Assembly (NCBI GenBank): GCA_963667535.2
Contig: CAXXDU010000002.1
Span: 2,232,001-2,296,000 of the forward strand
DNA: 64,000 bases
Direction: 5' to 3'
Source of the DNA: UBA5614 sp963667535
GTDB taxonomy: Bacteria > Cloacimonadota > Cloacimonadia > Cloacimonadales > Cloacimonadaceae
Below the pieces are notes generated by a model. It saw nothing but the letters and a program-made list of their open reading frames with translations, was not told the origin of the DNA and made no database searches. Below are positions 1-7,709 of the stretch, piece after piece (within the stretch, counting starts at the first letter, position 1; every line of letters begins with the position of its first letter). The translations under genes and the position numbers were made by a program.

Positions 1-227
1 ATATATTTTTTGAATATATTTAAGCATATATTGATAATCTACTGAGATTTATATTAGATATTTAATGGTTATGAATTGAAAATCTATTCTTTTATGTGAA
101 GATATAATTTTTGTTACTCATGATATTGTGTGTATCAATATGATTTCAACAAGAATACAATCTTGAGATTTATCTAATCTACTTGACAATTTAATACATT
201 TTAATTTTAATCCAAACGAGGATTGTT
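1..227. other. Non-coding AT-rich left edge
   Basis: No reading frame is supported here. The stretch is strongly AT-rich and ends in the promoter and ribosome-binding site of the first operon. A gene from outside the window could end close to its left edge, but nothing visible shows this. Confidence 0.5.
183..211 (+). promoter_or_regulatory. Putative sigma70-type promoter of the first operon
   Basis: A perfect -35 hexamer TTGACA (183-188) is followed after 17 bases by TTTAAT (206-211). Transcription would begin near 218, only about 10 bases before the first start codon, where a GAGG (218-221) could act as the ribosome-binding site. The very short leader is odd but fits the hexamer spacing. 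This is read by eye; no other promoter competes as well. Confidence 0.45.
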
Positions 228-1340
228 ATGAAATTAATTTATAAGTTGCCAAAGTACACTCATTATAACAATAAAAGAGCGATAAGCCAAAATAAAAGAA
301 GACTAAAGCATAATGATAAGATAAAACACAAAAATTATTATTTCCATAGCTTGCCGAAACCTCAAACCGATAGGAGAATTCAAAAAGATATTGAAAGAAC
401 TGCTTGGAATTATGTAACTGCTCCTAAAGACTTTTCGTTTAGAAATAACACCGAACAATGTTTATTATTCCTTGATGAAATTGATAAGCTATATGAATTA
501 AGAAAGCCTATATGGGTGATTCTTAAACAAGTTGAAAGAGCTGATCATGATTCTATTGTCCTTTTATTATCTTCCATGATATATTTTAGGGAATCTGGAA
601 TTGCATATAATGGTGATTTCCCAAAAAATTTAGAAATCAAGGCAAAATTACAAGAATCAGGGTTTTTAGACGTTTTGTATAAAAAGTATACTTACAATAA
701 AGCCAAATCATCTTTAAAAGGAGAGAACAATCTAATTATAACTAATTGGTCTACAAAAGTAAATGCTTCATTATCTTCACATATAATCCATGACGCAACA
801 AAGTTCATTTGGGGTAATGAAAAAAGAAATCCCGGTATTCAAAGAAATCTTATTGAACTGATGTTAAATACACATAATCATGCTGATCTTGATGAACAGA
901 ATGTAGAACATTGGTACTTATCTATTGAGAAAGACAAGTTAAAAAATAGAGTTTGCTTTTCGTTTATAGATTACGGAGTTGGTGTATTTACTAGTTTGAC
1001 GAATAAAAAACCTGGAAATAAGTTTTTTGGGATTTTGGAAAAATTAAAAATTAAACATAAGGTAGTTGAAACGGACGAGGATTTAACTGAAGAAATTTTA
1101 CTTAAGCAAATACTAATTGGCGAACTTCATAAAACCGCAACTGGAAAGTATTATCGAGGAAAAGGGTTACCTGGATTAAAAGATATGCTTGACAGAAAAT
1201 GGTTTTCGAATTTATATATAATAACTAATAAAGCATATTCTAACGTTACTGATGGTGAATACAGATTGTTAAATAATAGCTTTAAGGGTACTTTTATTTA
1301 TTGGGAACTTACAAAGGAGAACAAGTACTGTGATAGATAG
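228..1340 (+). CDS. STAS-like / histidine-kinase-type ATPase fusion protein
   Basis: The 370-residue protein appears to have two domains. Residues ~76-150 alternate hydrophobic strands and helices and end in a K(L)QESGFLD-type segment, resembling STAS/anti-sigma-antagonist folds. Residues ~195-365 carry the Bergerat ATPase signature: an N-box with E210 and N214, a G1 box DYGVGV (248-253) and a G2 box GKGLPGL (311-317). There is no phospho-acceptor His domain, so it is not a standard sensor kinase; it looks like a SpoIIAB/RsbW-type switch ATPase. The N-terminal ~50 residues are basic. It overlaps the next gene by 11 bases, which points to translational coupling with a DUF4325 partner. A partner-switching role is inference. 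Confidence 0.7.
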   Translation: MKLIYKLPKYTHYNNKRAISQNKRRLKHNDKIKHKNYYFHSLPKPQTDRRIQKDIERTAWNYVTAPKDFSFRNNTEQCLLFLDEIDKLYELRKPIWVILKQVERADHDSIVLLLSSMIYFRESGIAYNGDFPKNLEIKAKLQESGFLDVLYKKYTYNKAKSSLKGENNLIITNWSTKVNASLSSHIIHDATKFIWGNEKRNPGIQRNLIELMLNTHNHADLDEQNVEHWYLSIEKDKLKNRVCFSFIDYGVGVFTSLTNKKPGNKFFGILEKLKIKHKVVETDEDLTEEILLKQILIGELHKTATGKYYRGKGLPGLKDMLDRKWFSNLYIITNKAYSNVTDGEYRLLNNSFKGTFIYWELTKENKYCDR

Positions 1341-1671
1341 ATACGTATATAAAATTTCTTCTAAATATACAAAAACACCAGGTCCTCGAAGATCCAAAGA
1401 AGGAGATTATCCAGGCGAAGATTTTAGGAGAAAAATACTTTCTAAACTAGTAAATGAGGCAATACATGACAATGTTAAGCTTGTGATTGACCTAGATGGT
1501 ACTGAGGGTTATAGTTCTTCTTTTCTTGAAGAATCATTTGGAGGGTTAATCAGAAATGATCATATATCCTATAAAGAAATTTTAGAACATGTTGAGCTTA
1601 GATCGCTAGAAGAACCATATTTAATAGACGAAATCTCAAGATATCTAAAAGACGCAGATGAAAACAAATAG
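1330..1671 (+). CDS. STAS-like DUF4325 family protein
   Basis: This small protein of 113 residues matches the DUF4325 STAS-like pattern: an N-terminal PGPR segment, then GEDFRRKIL, a buried strand LVIDLDGTEGYSSSFLEESF (about residues 50-69) and a following glycine. DUF4325 proteins are commonly encoded beside HATPase-domain proteins, as here. The start is GTG at 1330 inside the preceding gene, with an AAAGGAG ribosome-binding site at about 1313-1319. The serine pair in YSSSF sits where STAS anti-sigma antagonists carry their phosphorylated serine, so phosphorylation by the upstream ATPase is a reasonable but untested idea. Confidence 0.72.
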   Translation: MIDRYVYKISSKYTKTPGPRRSKEGDYPGEDFRRKILSKLVNEAIHDNVKLVIDLDGTEGYSSSFLEESFGGLIRNDHISYKEILEHVELRSLEEPYLIDEISRYLKDADENK

Positions 1672-2278
1672 AACTAGTTATATATTTATTTATCTGGTTT
1701 TTGGGTTCATTCTTGGGTATTTATTGTTCTGCTTTTTGTTTTTCATGTTTTGCAATAGAATATCTTTCTCAATGGATTTATCTAATATATTTGGTATAAT
1801 TGTTACAATATTTGTTGGCTTGTATGTTATTCAATTTATTGAGGACAAAAAAGATAAAAATAAGTACTTAAAAGATATGTTGGTAAATCGAACAAATATA
1901 ATATTAGATAGAATACAATATTTAGAAACTTTAGTAAATAGACGGGATTACAAATTTCATGATGCATTAAGTACTCTTAAAGCAATTATGGTATTTTTTA
2001 ATAATATTGTTACCGTTACTATTCTTAATGGTAGCAACTTGAGAAAAGATATAGATTTTGTTCAAACTAAAGCAGTAGAACACAAAGCTGAACTCGTTAC
2101 TCTTCTTACTGATATTGATAAGTCAGATTATATTGCTACTTCCTTAAATAATAATATCACTTTAGTCGATAATACCACAGATCTGATTATAAAATTGTAT
2201 GAGTTTGAAAGTGATATATTCAATCTTCAACATATTATTTCACAAATTGATGGTAATTCTAATGACAAATCTGCATGA
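1658..2278 (+). CDS. Two-helix membrane protein, third gene of the operon
   Basis: I do not recognise the family. Two strongly hydrophobic segments, about residues 9-32 and 42-62, are followed by a charged linker EDKKDKNKY and a mostly helical soluble tail to residue 206. It starts 14 bases before the end of the DUF4325 gene, so it is probably translated from the same message. The layout of two membrane helices plus a helical cytosolic region is common among membrane-acting effector proteins of bacterial defence operons, but that parallel is architectural only. Base composition is as AT-rich as in the two upstream genes. Confidence 0.6.
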   Translation: MKTNRTSYIFIYLVFGFILGYLLFCFLFFMFCNRISFSMDLSNIFGIIVTIFVGLYVIQFIEDKKDKNKYLKDMLVNRTNIILDRIQYLETLVNRRDYKFHDALSTLKAIMVFFNNIVTVTILNGSNLRKDIDFVQTKAVEHKAELVTLLTDIDKSDYIATSLNNNITLVDNTTDLIIKLYEFESDIFNLQHIISQIDGNSNDKSA

Positions 2279-2356
2279 ATTGTTTTCAATATTTTCTCTG
2301 TTATTTTGATATGTTAGAATTATTTATCTAAATTAGGACAATACATATTAAGGAGC

Positions 2357-3001
2357 TTAAGATATAAGGTATTTTAAAGAATGGTTCAAATTTTGAATAA
2401 GAGATTTCCAATTCTTATAAATCCTAAAAGTTACCTTCCTGCCTTTGATAATATTAGCATTTGATTTTAATATTTGAGATAAACTCCAGTATAATGCGGA
2501 TGTACTTGTATATCTTGTATCATACGGAATAAACCAATGGTTGATGTATCCCCATAATATACTTTCATCTATAAGTTGTATATTTTCTAACCATATTCTT
2601 AATTCATAAATATTTGCAGGTTGTATTTTGCCATTGTACATATCATAGAGCCAAGACTTGTAATCCAAGATTAAATTATTGAAGATATCTTCAGCAACTA
2701 TTAGCATATCAAAATCAGAATTGTAGCGAACTTTTGTTCCAAACTTTTTAGGTATTAAGGAATATCCAAGTTTTGAGCTACCTACCAGACAAATGTCACG
2801 CTCTGGAATTTGCATCATATTGCTGATTTGTGTTCTTAGCGTTTCATAACTTATGGGTTGATATCTAAAGATATACGGAATTCCTTCTACTAAGTATGCT
2901 CTAATAAAATCAATCTGCTCATCAATAGTAAGAGAAGGATATACTTCAAGAAACTCAGCACTACTAATAAATGGCCATTCCATATCTTTGATTTGATTCA
3001 A
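2357..3001 (-). CDS. Nucleotidyltransferase-fold protein
   Basis: The 214-residue protein has the polymerase-beta-type nucleotidyltransferase core: GSSKLGYSL (74-82), a short loop KKFG, and the metal-binding SDFD (95-98) followed by a hydrophobic strand. The G-S-x-K-x-G-x-S-L...SD-x-D arrangement resembles a widespread unassigned family of stand-alone nucleotidyltransferases. Its substrate cannot be read from sequence. It begins 10 bases after the stop of the class A PBP gene on the same strand, so the two are likely co-transcribed. No antitoxin-like HEPN partner is present. It is convergent with the preceding plus-strand operon. Confidence 0.65.
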   Translation of the reverse strand: MNQIKDMEWPFISSAEFLEVYPSLTIDEQIDFIRAYLVEGIPYIFRYQPISYETLRTQISNMMQIPERDICLVGSSKLGYSLIPKKFGTKVRYNSDFDMLIVAEDIFNNLILDYKSWLYDMYNGKIQPANIYELRIWLENIQLIDESILWGYINHWFIPYDTRYTSTSALYWSLSQILKSNANIIKGRKVTFRIYKNWKSLIQNLNHSLKYLIS

Positions 3002-3011
3002 ATCTATTATC

Positions 3012-4547
3012 CTAGTATTTCGTTTTGTGATTTTTCTTAGCTAATGATAAAATGAACCTTCTTATAACATTTAAGAAAGTTCCTTCTTTACTATTACAAA
3101 TATAATCATAATCATGCCACATATACGCGAATAATAAATCTTCGTGACCTATGATAGCAAACATATCTCGATTGTTATTAGTAGTACCAGTTTTTAGAAA
3201 TAAACTAGAATCAAAAATCCCCAATTTTTTAAAAGCAATTCTATTTAACACTTCCAATGTATTATCCAATTCTGGTGAATTTTTAACTTTATAGAGTAAA
3301 TTGTAATATGCTATTGCCAGTTGGTAAAGAGATAAACCACAAATTGTTGACCCAAGTATTGATGAGTTAGTTAAATTGCATCTATCAATACTTATCATTT
3401 CAGAAAGATATTGAAGGACACCATCCATACCGATATAATTACATGCCGATAAAAAAGTATTATTATTAGATAAATATAATGCTTCTTCCAAAGAAATCAT
3501 TTTCGAATTTGGATACTGTATTTCCCTAATATTCCAATTCAGAATATCAGTGAATTTAGTTGAGAATTTGTGATGAGGTTCAATACCATTATTTAACAAA
3601 TAGTAGTAAATAAATGGCTTCAATGTTGACCCAACGTTACTTTTATATTCAAAAGGGTAGTCAGTCCCAAAGTAACTATGAAGACCAATGACTTTCATGT
3701 CTTTTATTACAATCAAGCTCATAGGTATTTGTCTTAAAGAAAAAAAAGATGTTATTTGTTTCTGCAATTTAATATCAATTGTTGAGTATATAATTTTATC
3801 TTTTCGATTTATTGATTTAGCGATATAATCAATGCACTTATTTTGGAAAATTAAAGGTTTGAATTGAATTATCTTTGGTACATTTGCGATATTTCGATTT
3901 GCTTCTTTTTGCTTAAGATGCTTATTATCAAACAAACATTGATTAACATCTTTGAATCTATTCATCATTAATTGAGTACTATTTAGATAACTATTAGGTC
4001 CTTTCAGAATAGATATAAGTAGTATTGACTCTGATTTTGACAAATCCCAAGGTTCTTTGCTAAAGTAAAGTAAACTTGCAGCTCTATAACCGTAACACTT
4101 GTTGCCCCAAAAAGTATGATTTAAGTACAATTCGAGTATTTGTTCTTTTGAACAAGTTCTTTCTAATTCTGAAGCTATAATCAGTTCATTAACTTTGCGA
4201 GTTAGGTTCTTTTTATTGTTCCTCATCAAATTTCTGGCTAATTGCTGAGAAATAGTGCTTCCACCTTGTGATATCTTCAAACGTTTACAATTGATATATA
4301 AAGCCCTAAATAGAGATTTAACATCGACACACCCATGATTAAAGAAACGTTTGTCTTCAATTGACACAAGGTATTTTATGGTTTTACTAGGTATATTGCT
4401 TAAATCACAATATGCAGAGTACTCACCTTTTGAATTAACTATAGCTATTGGTTTGTCTTTGTGCTTAGTATTTTTTGCATATACAACATAGCCTTCAAAG
4501 GTGGTAGATTTATTTTTAGGTACATTCTTACTAACGAATGAACACAT
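3012..4547 (-). CDS. Short class A penicillin-binding protein lacking a membrane anchor
   Basis: The 511-residue protein joins a GT51 glycosyltransferase and a transpeptidase domain. The GT51 half shows EDKRFF (64-69, catalytic Glu64), GGSTISQQL (95-103), the KVNELIIASELE segment (118-129) and ILELYLN (137-143). The transpeptidase half shows STLK (307-310), SNN (360-362) and KTG (452-454), so all three active-site motifs are intact. Class A PBPs are usually 650-850 residues with an N-terminal membrane helix; here the GT51 domain begins almost at once and only a short hydrophobic patch precedes it. It is followed 10 bases on by a nucleotidyltransferase gene, an unusual partner. The motif spacing resembles the PBP1C group. 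Confidence 0.75.
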   Translation of the reverse strand: MCSFVSKNVPKNKSTTFEGYVVYAKNTKHKDKPIAIVNSKGEYSAYCDLSNIPSKTIKYLVSIEDKRFFNHGCVDVKSLFRALYINCKRLKISQGGSTISQQLARNLMRNNKKNLTRKVNELIIASELERTCSKEQILELYLNHTFWGNKCYGYRAASLLYFSKEPWDLSKSESILLISILKGPNSYLNSTQLMMNRFKDVNQCLFDNKHLKQKEANRNIANVPKIIQFKPLIFQNKCIDYIAKSINRKDKIIYSTIDIKLQKQITSFFSLRQIPMSLIVIKDMKVIGLHSYFGTDYPFEYKSNVGSTLKPFIYYYLLNNGIEPHHKFSTKFTDILNWNIREIQYPNSKMISLEEALYLSNNNTFLSACNYIGMDGVLQYLSEMISIDRCNLTNSSILGSTICGLSLYQLAIAYYNLLYKVKNSPELDNTLEVLNRIAFKKLGIFDSSLFLKTGTTNNNRDMFAIIGHEDLLFAYMWHDYDYICNSKEGTFLNVIRRFILSLAKKNHKTKY

Positions 4548-4600
4548 CAGAAGTAAAAACGCTGATTAATTTCTAAACTAACTTTCAATCTCTCAATCAT
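4548..4600 (-). other. 17-codon upstream reading frame touching the PBP start
   Basis: An ATG at 4600 opens a 17-codon frame ending in TGA, which overlaps the ATG of the PBP gene (TGATG). It could be a coupled leader peptide, or the remains of the PBP N-terminus: a one-base slip in the T-run near 4556-4559 would fuse it to the PBP frame. Even then no full membrane helix appears. The choice between the two cannot be made from sequence alone. Confidence 0.35.
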
Positions 4601-4849
4601 AATCTCTCTTATAACAAATAATATTTATAGCATCAGTAGGCTATATAACTATAGAGATAAACTCAAACCGACAATAGAATACTAGTAAGTTATTAGCATA
4701 TTTTAATTAAACCGTAAATACTTCAAATTTGTCAAGCAATAATTCTTTTCAATCTGTTTGGTCATTCACAATTTAAATTAGAAAGCTCAAACATGAATAA
4801 AGTCTTTTTCTAGAAGTATATATAGTTTAACAAAGTAATATATATGTTT
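4601..4849. other. Intergenic stretch, no gene seen
   Basis: This AT-rich gap (about 300 bases counting the short upstream frame) separates the PBP operon from a gene fragment. I see no convincing promoter hexamers, terminator or repeat in it. Confidence 0.5.
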
Positions 4850-5068
4850 CTAATCATCCAGCCAGGCGCATTTGGCTCCGATGCGGAGATGAGCCATCAG
4901 CTTATAATAAAGATTTTCGTTCCGCTTTTTGATATTCTTTAGAAAGTAGCGAATGTCAGTAGTGACGGTGTGGACAGTTTTGGCTTTCTGTTCATTCAGG
5001 AAGTTTTTGATGCTCTGGGGTTCTAATGTATCCGATAAATAGTCGTTCAATGTATCAAAATTGTCCAC
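4850..5068 (-). pseudogene. Truncated copy of the unknown gene at 5675-6247
   Basis: The C-terminal ~55 residues (from IKNFLNEQ to CAWLDD) are nearly identical to the end of the 190-residue protein encoded at 5675-6247, and the DNA is clearly homologous over roughly 180 bases. The N-terminal two thirds of the parent are missing and replaced by about 17 unrelated residues. The frame still opens with ATG, so a 72-residue product is possible, but a decayed duplicate is the simpler reading. Confidence 0.65.
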
Positions 5069-5182
5069 AGCTTAGGTTTTACTTCATAGATGTATAATAT
5101 TTCACGAAATTAATATTATTTACTTGTCAAGATTTGCGTTATTAAATTCTCTGCTTTTAGGTTATTTAACTTAGGAGTTTGT

Positions 5183-5503
5183 ATGAGACTAAGGGGATTA
5201 ATACCGGTTTTTTCAGGTAAGAAGGAAAGCAAACCTTCTTCTATCCATCAGGATTACAAAGATAAAGCCAGACTAAAAGTATCCTCTTCACTTATAAAAT
5301 CTGTTGGTTATGACGAAAATAATCTGTTATTGGATGTTGAATTCACCAATAAGAAAATAAACCGCTATATCAATGTAACCAAAGATACCTTTGATAAGAT
5401 GCTAAAGGCTCCATCAATCGGCTTTTATTTTCTTCAAAACATCGACAATAACTATCCCACCAGACTTATTAGAGTCAAAAAGACGAGAATGAGCATCTTA
5501 TAA
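5183..5503 (+). CDS. KTSC domain protein
   Basis: The 106-residue protein has a KTSC-type domain over about residues 32-98: SSLIKSVGYD, a strand LLLDVEFTNKKINRYINV, then APSIGFYFLQNI and the closing YPTRLIRV. KTSC domains are small DNA- or RNA-associated modules often found next to mobile or defence genes; their biochemical role is unsettled. A TTAGGAG ribosome-binding site lies at about 5171-5177, just before the ATG. The N-terminal 30 residues are basic and look unstructured. It sits between the truncated and intact copies of an unknown gene. Confidence 0.7.
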   Translation: MRLRGLIPVFSGKKESKPSSIHQDYKDKARLKVSSSLIKSVGYDENNLLLDVEFTNKKINRYINVTKDTFDKMLKAPSIGFYFLQNIDNNYPTRLIRVKKTRMSIL

Positions 5504-5574
5504 AGATTGAACCCTATCTTTCAAATTATAACAGAGATGCGATTATCTATTATTCTCTTTTTATAAAACAGCAT

Positions 5575-5601
5575 GGATTCCTGCCTGCGCAGGAATGACG
5601 G
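5575..5601. repeat. Dispersed palindrome R1 (GGATTCCTGC...GCAGGAATGAC type)
   Basis: A hairpin of the form GGATTCCTGC / GCAGGAATGAC. It shares its preceding AAAACAGCAT with the copy at 6384-6410. Related copies lie at 7634-7660, 33091-33114, 33134-33157, 33221-33246 and 37856-37879. Confidence 0.8.
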
Positions 5602-5674
5602 CACATATACACTAGCAGGACTGCTTATTTGTACCATTATATAAGCTCAGAGGGATTTAATTACTATTAATCTT

Positions 5675-6247
5675 TTAATCATCCAACCAGGCGCATTTGG
5701 CTCCGATGCGGAGATGAGCTTTGAGTTTATAGTAGAGGTTTTCGTTCCGTTTTTTGATATTCTTTAGAAAGTAGCGTATATCAGTTGTGACGGTGTGAAT
5801 GGCTTTGGCTCTCTGTTCATTCAGGAAGTTTTTAATACCTTTGGGACCGTAGGTTTCTGCTAAAATGTTATTGAGTTGTTCAATTTCGTTCTGAACTTCA
5901 TCAAGCTTGGGATCATCGTGATTTTGCTTGTGCAGTTTTTCCAGTTCACGCAGTTTGGCAAAGCGGTTTTGGATTTGCTGCAAGGCTTTAAGGTCTGTTA
6001 GTTCGATGGGTAATTCCGGAAATCCGCTGACGATATCGACATATTCCAGTTGCTTCAAACAGAATTCATCCGAATCAGCGGGGCACTCTTCCAATTGGTC
6101 AAGCAAAAGCATAAGGCGCAAACAATCCAGATAGCAATTTGTGTATTGCATCATAATTTGCAAATAAGCCAAGCCATGAGCCTGCAACATCCTGCGGGTG
6201 CAGCTTTGAAGTATCTGGGCTTTAAGGTCAGGTGTGTGGTTCAACAT
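5675..6247 (-). CDS. Protein of unknown function, intact member of a duplicated pair
   Basis: The 190-residue protein is not recognised. It is predicted almost entirely helical, with a heptad-rich stretch at about residues 85-130 (KALQQIQNRF, KLRELEKLHK, LDEVQNEIEQ) that could form a coiled coil, and a basic C-terminal region ending in RIGAKCAWLDD. There is no signal peptide or membrane helix. A good ribosome-binding site (AAGAGG) precedes the ATG. A truncated copy of its 3' end lies at 4850-5068, showing local duplication. A lineage-specific accessory gene is the likeliest reading. Confidence 0.55.
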   Translation of the reverse strand: MLNHTPDLKAQILQSCTRRMLQAHGLAYLQIMMQYTNCYLDCLRLMLLLDQLEECPADSDEFCLKQLEYVDIVSGFPELPIELTDLKALQQIQNRFAKLRELEKLHKQNHDDPKLDEVQNEIEQLNNILAETYGPKGIKNFLNEQRAKAIHTVTTDIRYFLKNIKKRNENLYYKLKAHLRIGAKCAWLDD

Positions 6248-6807
6248 AAATAGCCTCTTCTTTATTCATTTTGTAAAGAAAAAAAAAGACTCCGGGACTA
6301 TTTACCTTTTACCTCTTATAGCTTTGTTAATGGTCGTAGGATAGCTGCTTTCTACTGACCATCTATTTTTTTTAAAACAGCATGGATTCCTGCCTACGCA
6401 GGAATGACGGTGGTATTACTTTCGCTCTAACAATGCACAACTCTGCTGCATAAATGATGGTGAATATGAAAAATAATAAATGGTAAAGATAAAAATGTAT
6501 GATATAATCTACCTACACGTTTTATAAATTACAAGACTGTATTCTTGTCAAGTATTACATTTAACATTTTATTAACTATTATTAATCTTATGCCTATAAT
6601 AGGGTATTTTATGCCACATATAGAAAGATAAGGGGTATAATTTTATAATAGTTTTTTGAGAACTCATACAAATGAGAAGACAGAAATATAAATTGAAATT
6701 GAACAGATGCTTTCCTGTCTAAGCAGAAATGACATTACGTGCGTTTCTTTCATTTTTTATCTTTAAATCTTTGTGCCGTAGAGGTGCAAAAGAAAGGAGT
6801 AGAAACA
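6248..6807. other. Intergenic stretch with hairpins and R1 repeats
   Basis: The stretch holds an imperfect hairpin at about 6330-6362 (ATGGTC...GACCAT arms), an R1 palindrome at 6384-6410 and a degenerate R1 copy near 6706-6735. Between them it is AT-rich without a supported gene. The frame that opens at 6739 is an upstream extension of the next gene, rejected in favour of the start with a strong ribosome-binding site. Confidence 0.55.
6384..6410. repeat. Dispersed palindrome R1
   Basis: A second copy of the GGATTCCTGC / GCAGGAATGACGG hairpin, with the same upstream AAAACAGCAT as the copy at 5575. The two lie either side of the unknown gene at 5675-6247. Confidence 0.8.
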
Positions 6808-7278
6808 ATGAAAGTGTTTTTTAAGTATGGCTTCTCTGCCTACTCGGGGATGGTGGACCAAATGGTTTATCAAACCTGGTTTGACAACAAGATGTGCATG
6901 GGCAGAAGGTTTTCGTATCCCGAACTAACGGTAAACAACGCACGCATTGGCTCGATTGGTAAAAACCTAACCACTGTGTTTCAACATGTGACTCCTGCTT
7001 ATATGGCAGACTTGAAGAAGTATGTCCAACGTAACAAGAGAGACAACATGCCTCGTAACGTCGAAAACTTTCACCCGATGCCGGGTCCTCTGCCTCTGTT
7101 TGTGCAGATGATGTTTAACTGGTATGATACTGATCCTGAGCATATCAATCTGGAAGCTGTGACCATTGCCGATATAGTGGCTCTGGATGCTGACGTGCGT
7201 ACGATATGCAAAGCTGTGGAAGCCGGCTATCTGAAAAAGGTAAAGACTTATCTGGACCTGACAGCGAATATACAGTAA
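6808..7278 (+). CDS. Protein of unknown function (156 residues)
   Basis: I do not recognise the family. The start at 6808 is chosen because an AGAAAGGAG ribosome-binding site ends a few bases upstream; a longer frame from 6739 has no such site. The product is soluble and aromatic-rich at its N-terminus (KVFFKYGFSAYSG), without signal peptide or membrane helix. Its base composition is clearly more GC-rich than that of the genes in the first 5 kb, so it probably has a different history. It is followed directly by a repeat mosaic. Confidence 0.6.
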   Translation: MKVFFKYGFSAYSGMVDQMVYQTWFDNKMCMGRRFSYPELTVNNARIGSIGKNLTTVFQHVTPAYMADLKKYVQRNKRDNMPRNVENFHPMPGPLPLFVQMMFNWYDTDPEHINLEAVTIADIVALDADVRTICKAVEAGYLKKVKTYLDLTANIQ

Positions 7279-7280
7279 TG

Positions 7281-7313
7281 AAGTGGAAAGGTGGAACATT
7301 GAAACGGTGTAAC
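7281..7313. repeat. Dispersed repeat module R2a (GTGGAA...GAAACGGTGTAAC)
   Basis: The phrase GAAACGGTGTAAC preceded by a GTGGAA motif recurs at 35615-35638. In both places it adjoins other repeat modules (the multi-hairpin element R2 and the R2b phrase), so it is part of a mosaic rather than a gene remnant. Confidence 0.65.
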
Positions 7314-7320
7314 GGGGTTG

Positions 7321-7442
7321 TAACATAGCTTGGTAAGCTGTTGTATATGTCGGATGGTTTCCGACATTATAATTTCCCTGAGGTAACCAACCTCAGGTTA
7401 CAACAAGATGACATCTTATGTTACAAACTGCTTAGTTACGAC
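7321..7442 (+). repeat. Multi-hairpin dispersed element R2, copy A
   Basis: This ~120-base element matches the reverse strand of 35738-35864 over nearly its whole length. It holds three hairpins in order: AGCTT/AAGCT, ATGTCGGA/TCCGACAT and CCTGAGGT/ACCTCAGG, followed by TTACAACA. In the second hairpin the outer two base pairs differ between the copies but stay paired, and the loops vary, as expected of a selected structure. It could be a small RNA, a REP/MITE-type element or a transcript-processing site. Confidence 0.7.
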
Positions 7443-7525
7443 ACTGCGTTTGAAAAGGTGAAAAGGTGATGTAATGATAAAGTTGCTCTGTAGGGACATG
7501 CCTTGTACTTGTCCGTTGTATAATG

Positions 7526-7556
7526 AAAGGCAGGCTCAGTGCCTGCCTTTTTATTT
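7526..7556 (+). terminator. Terminator-like hairpin
   Basis: The arms AAAGGCAGGC and GCCTGCCTTT are a perfect 10-bp stem with a 5-base loop, followed by TTTTATTTC. It is about 250 bases after the gene ending at 7278 and could end that transcript after the R2 element. Confidence 0.6.
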
Positions 7557-7594
7557 CTTTGGGGTAAGGATGCTGTTGCAAAGATTATATGGGT

Positions 7595-7660
7595 GCATCT
7601 TATTGCTACACTTCGTTTTGCTTTCTAAGGTACTGGATTCCCGCCTTCGCGAGAATGACG
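7595..7660. repeat. Repeat module R2b plus R1 palindrome
   Basis: GCATCTTATTGCTACACTTCG (7595-7615) recurs with two changes at 35640-35660, and in both places an R1-type palindrome half follows within about 20 bases (here GGATTCCCGC...GAGAATGACG at 7634-7660). Confidence 0.65.
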
Positions 7661-7709
7661 TGCTTTGGGATATGTGTCTGCTAAATATTCATGGGCTTGG
7701 GGATATGAT

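Noticed and set aside
228..1340. First gene as a classical sensor histidine kinase
   Set aside because: There is no dimerisation/phospho-acceptor histidine domain, no sensor or membrane segment, and no response regulator beside it.
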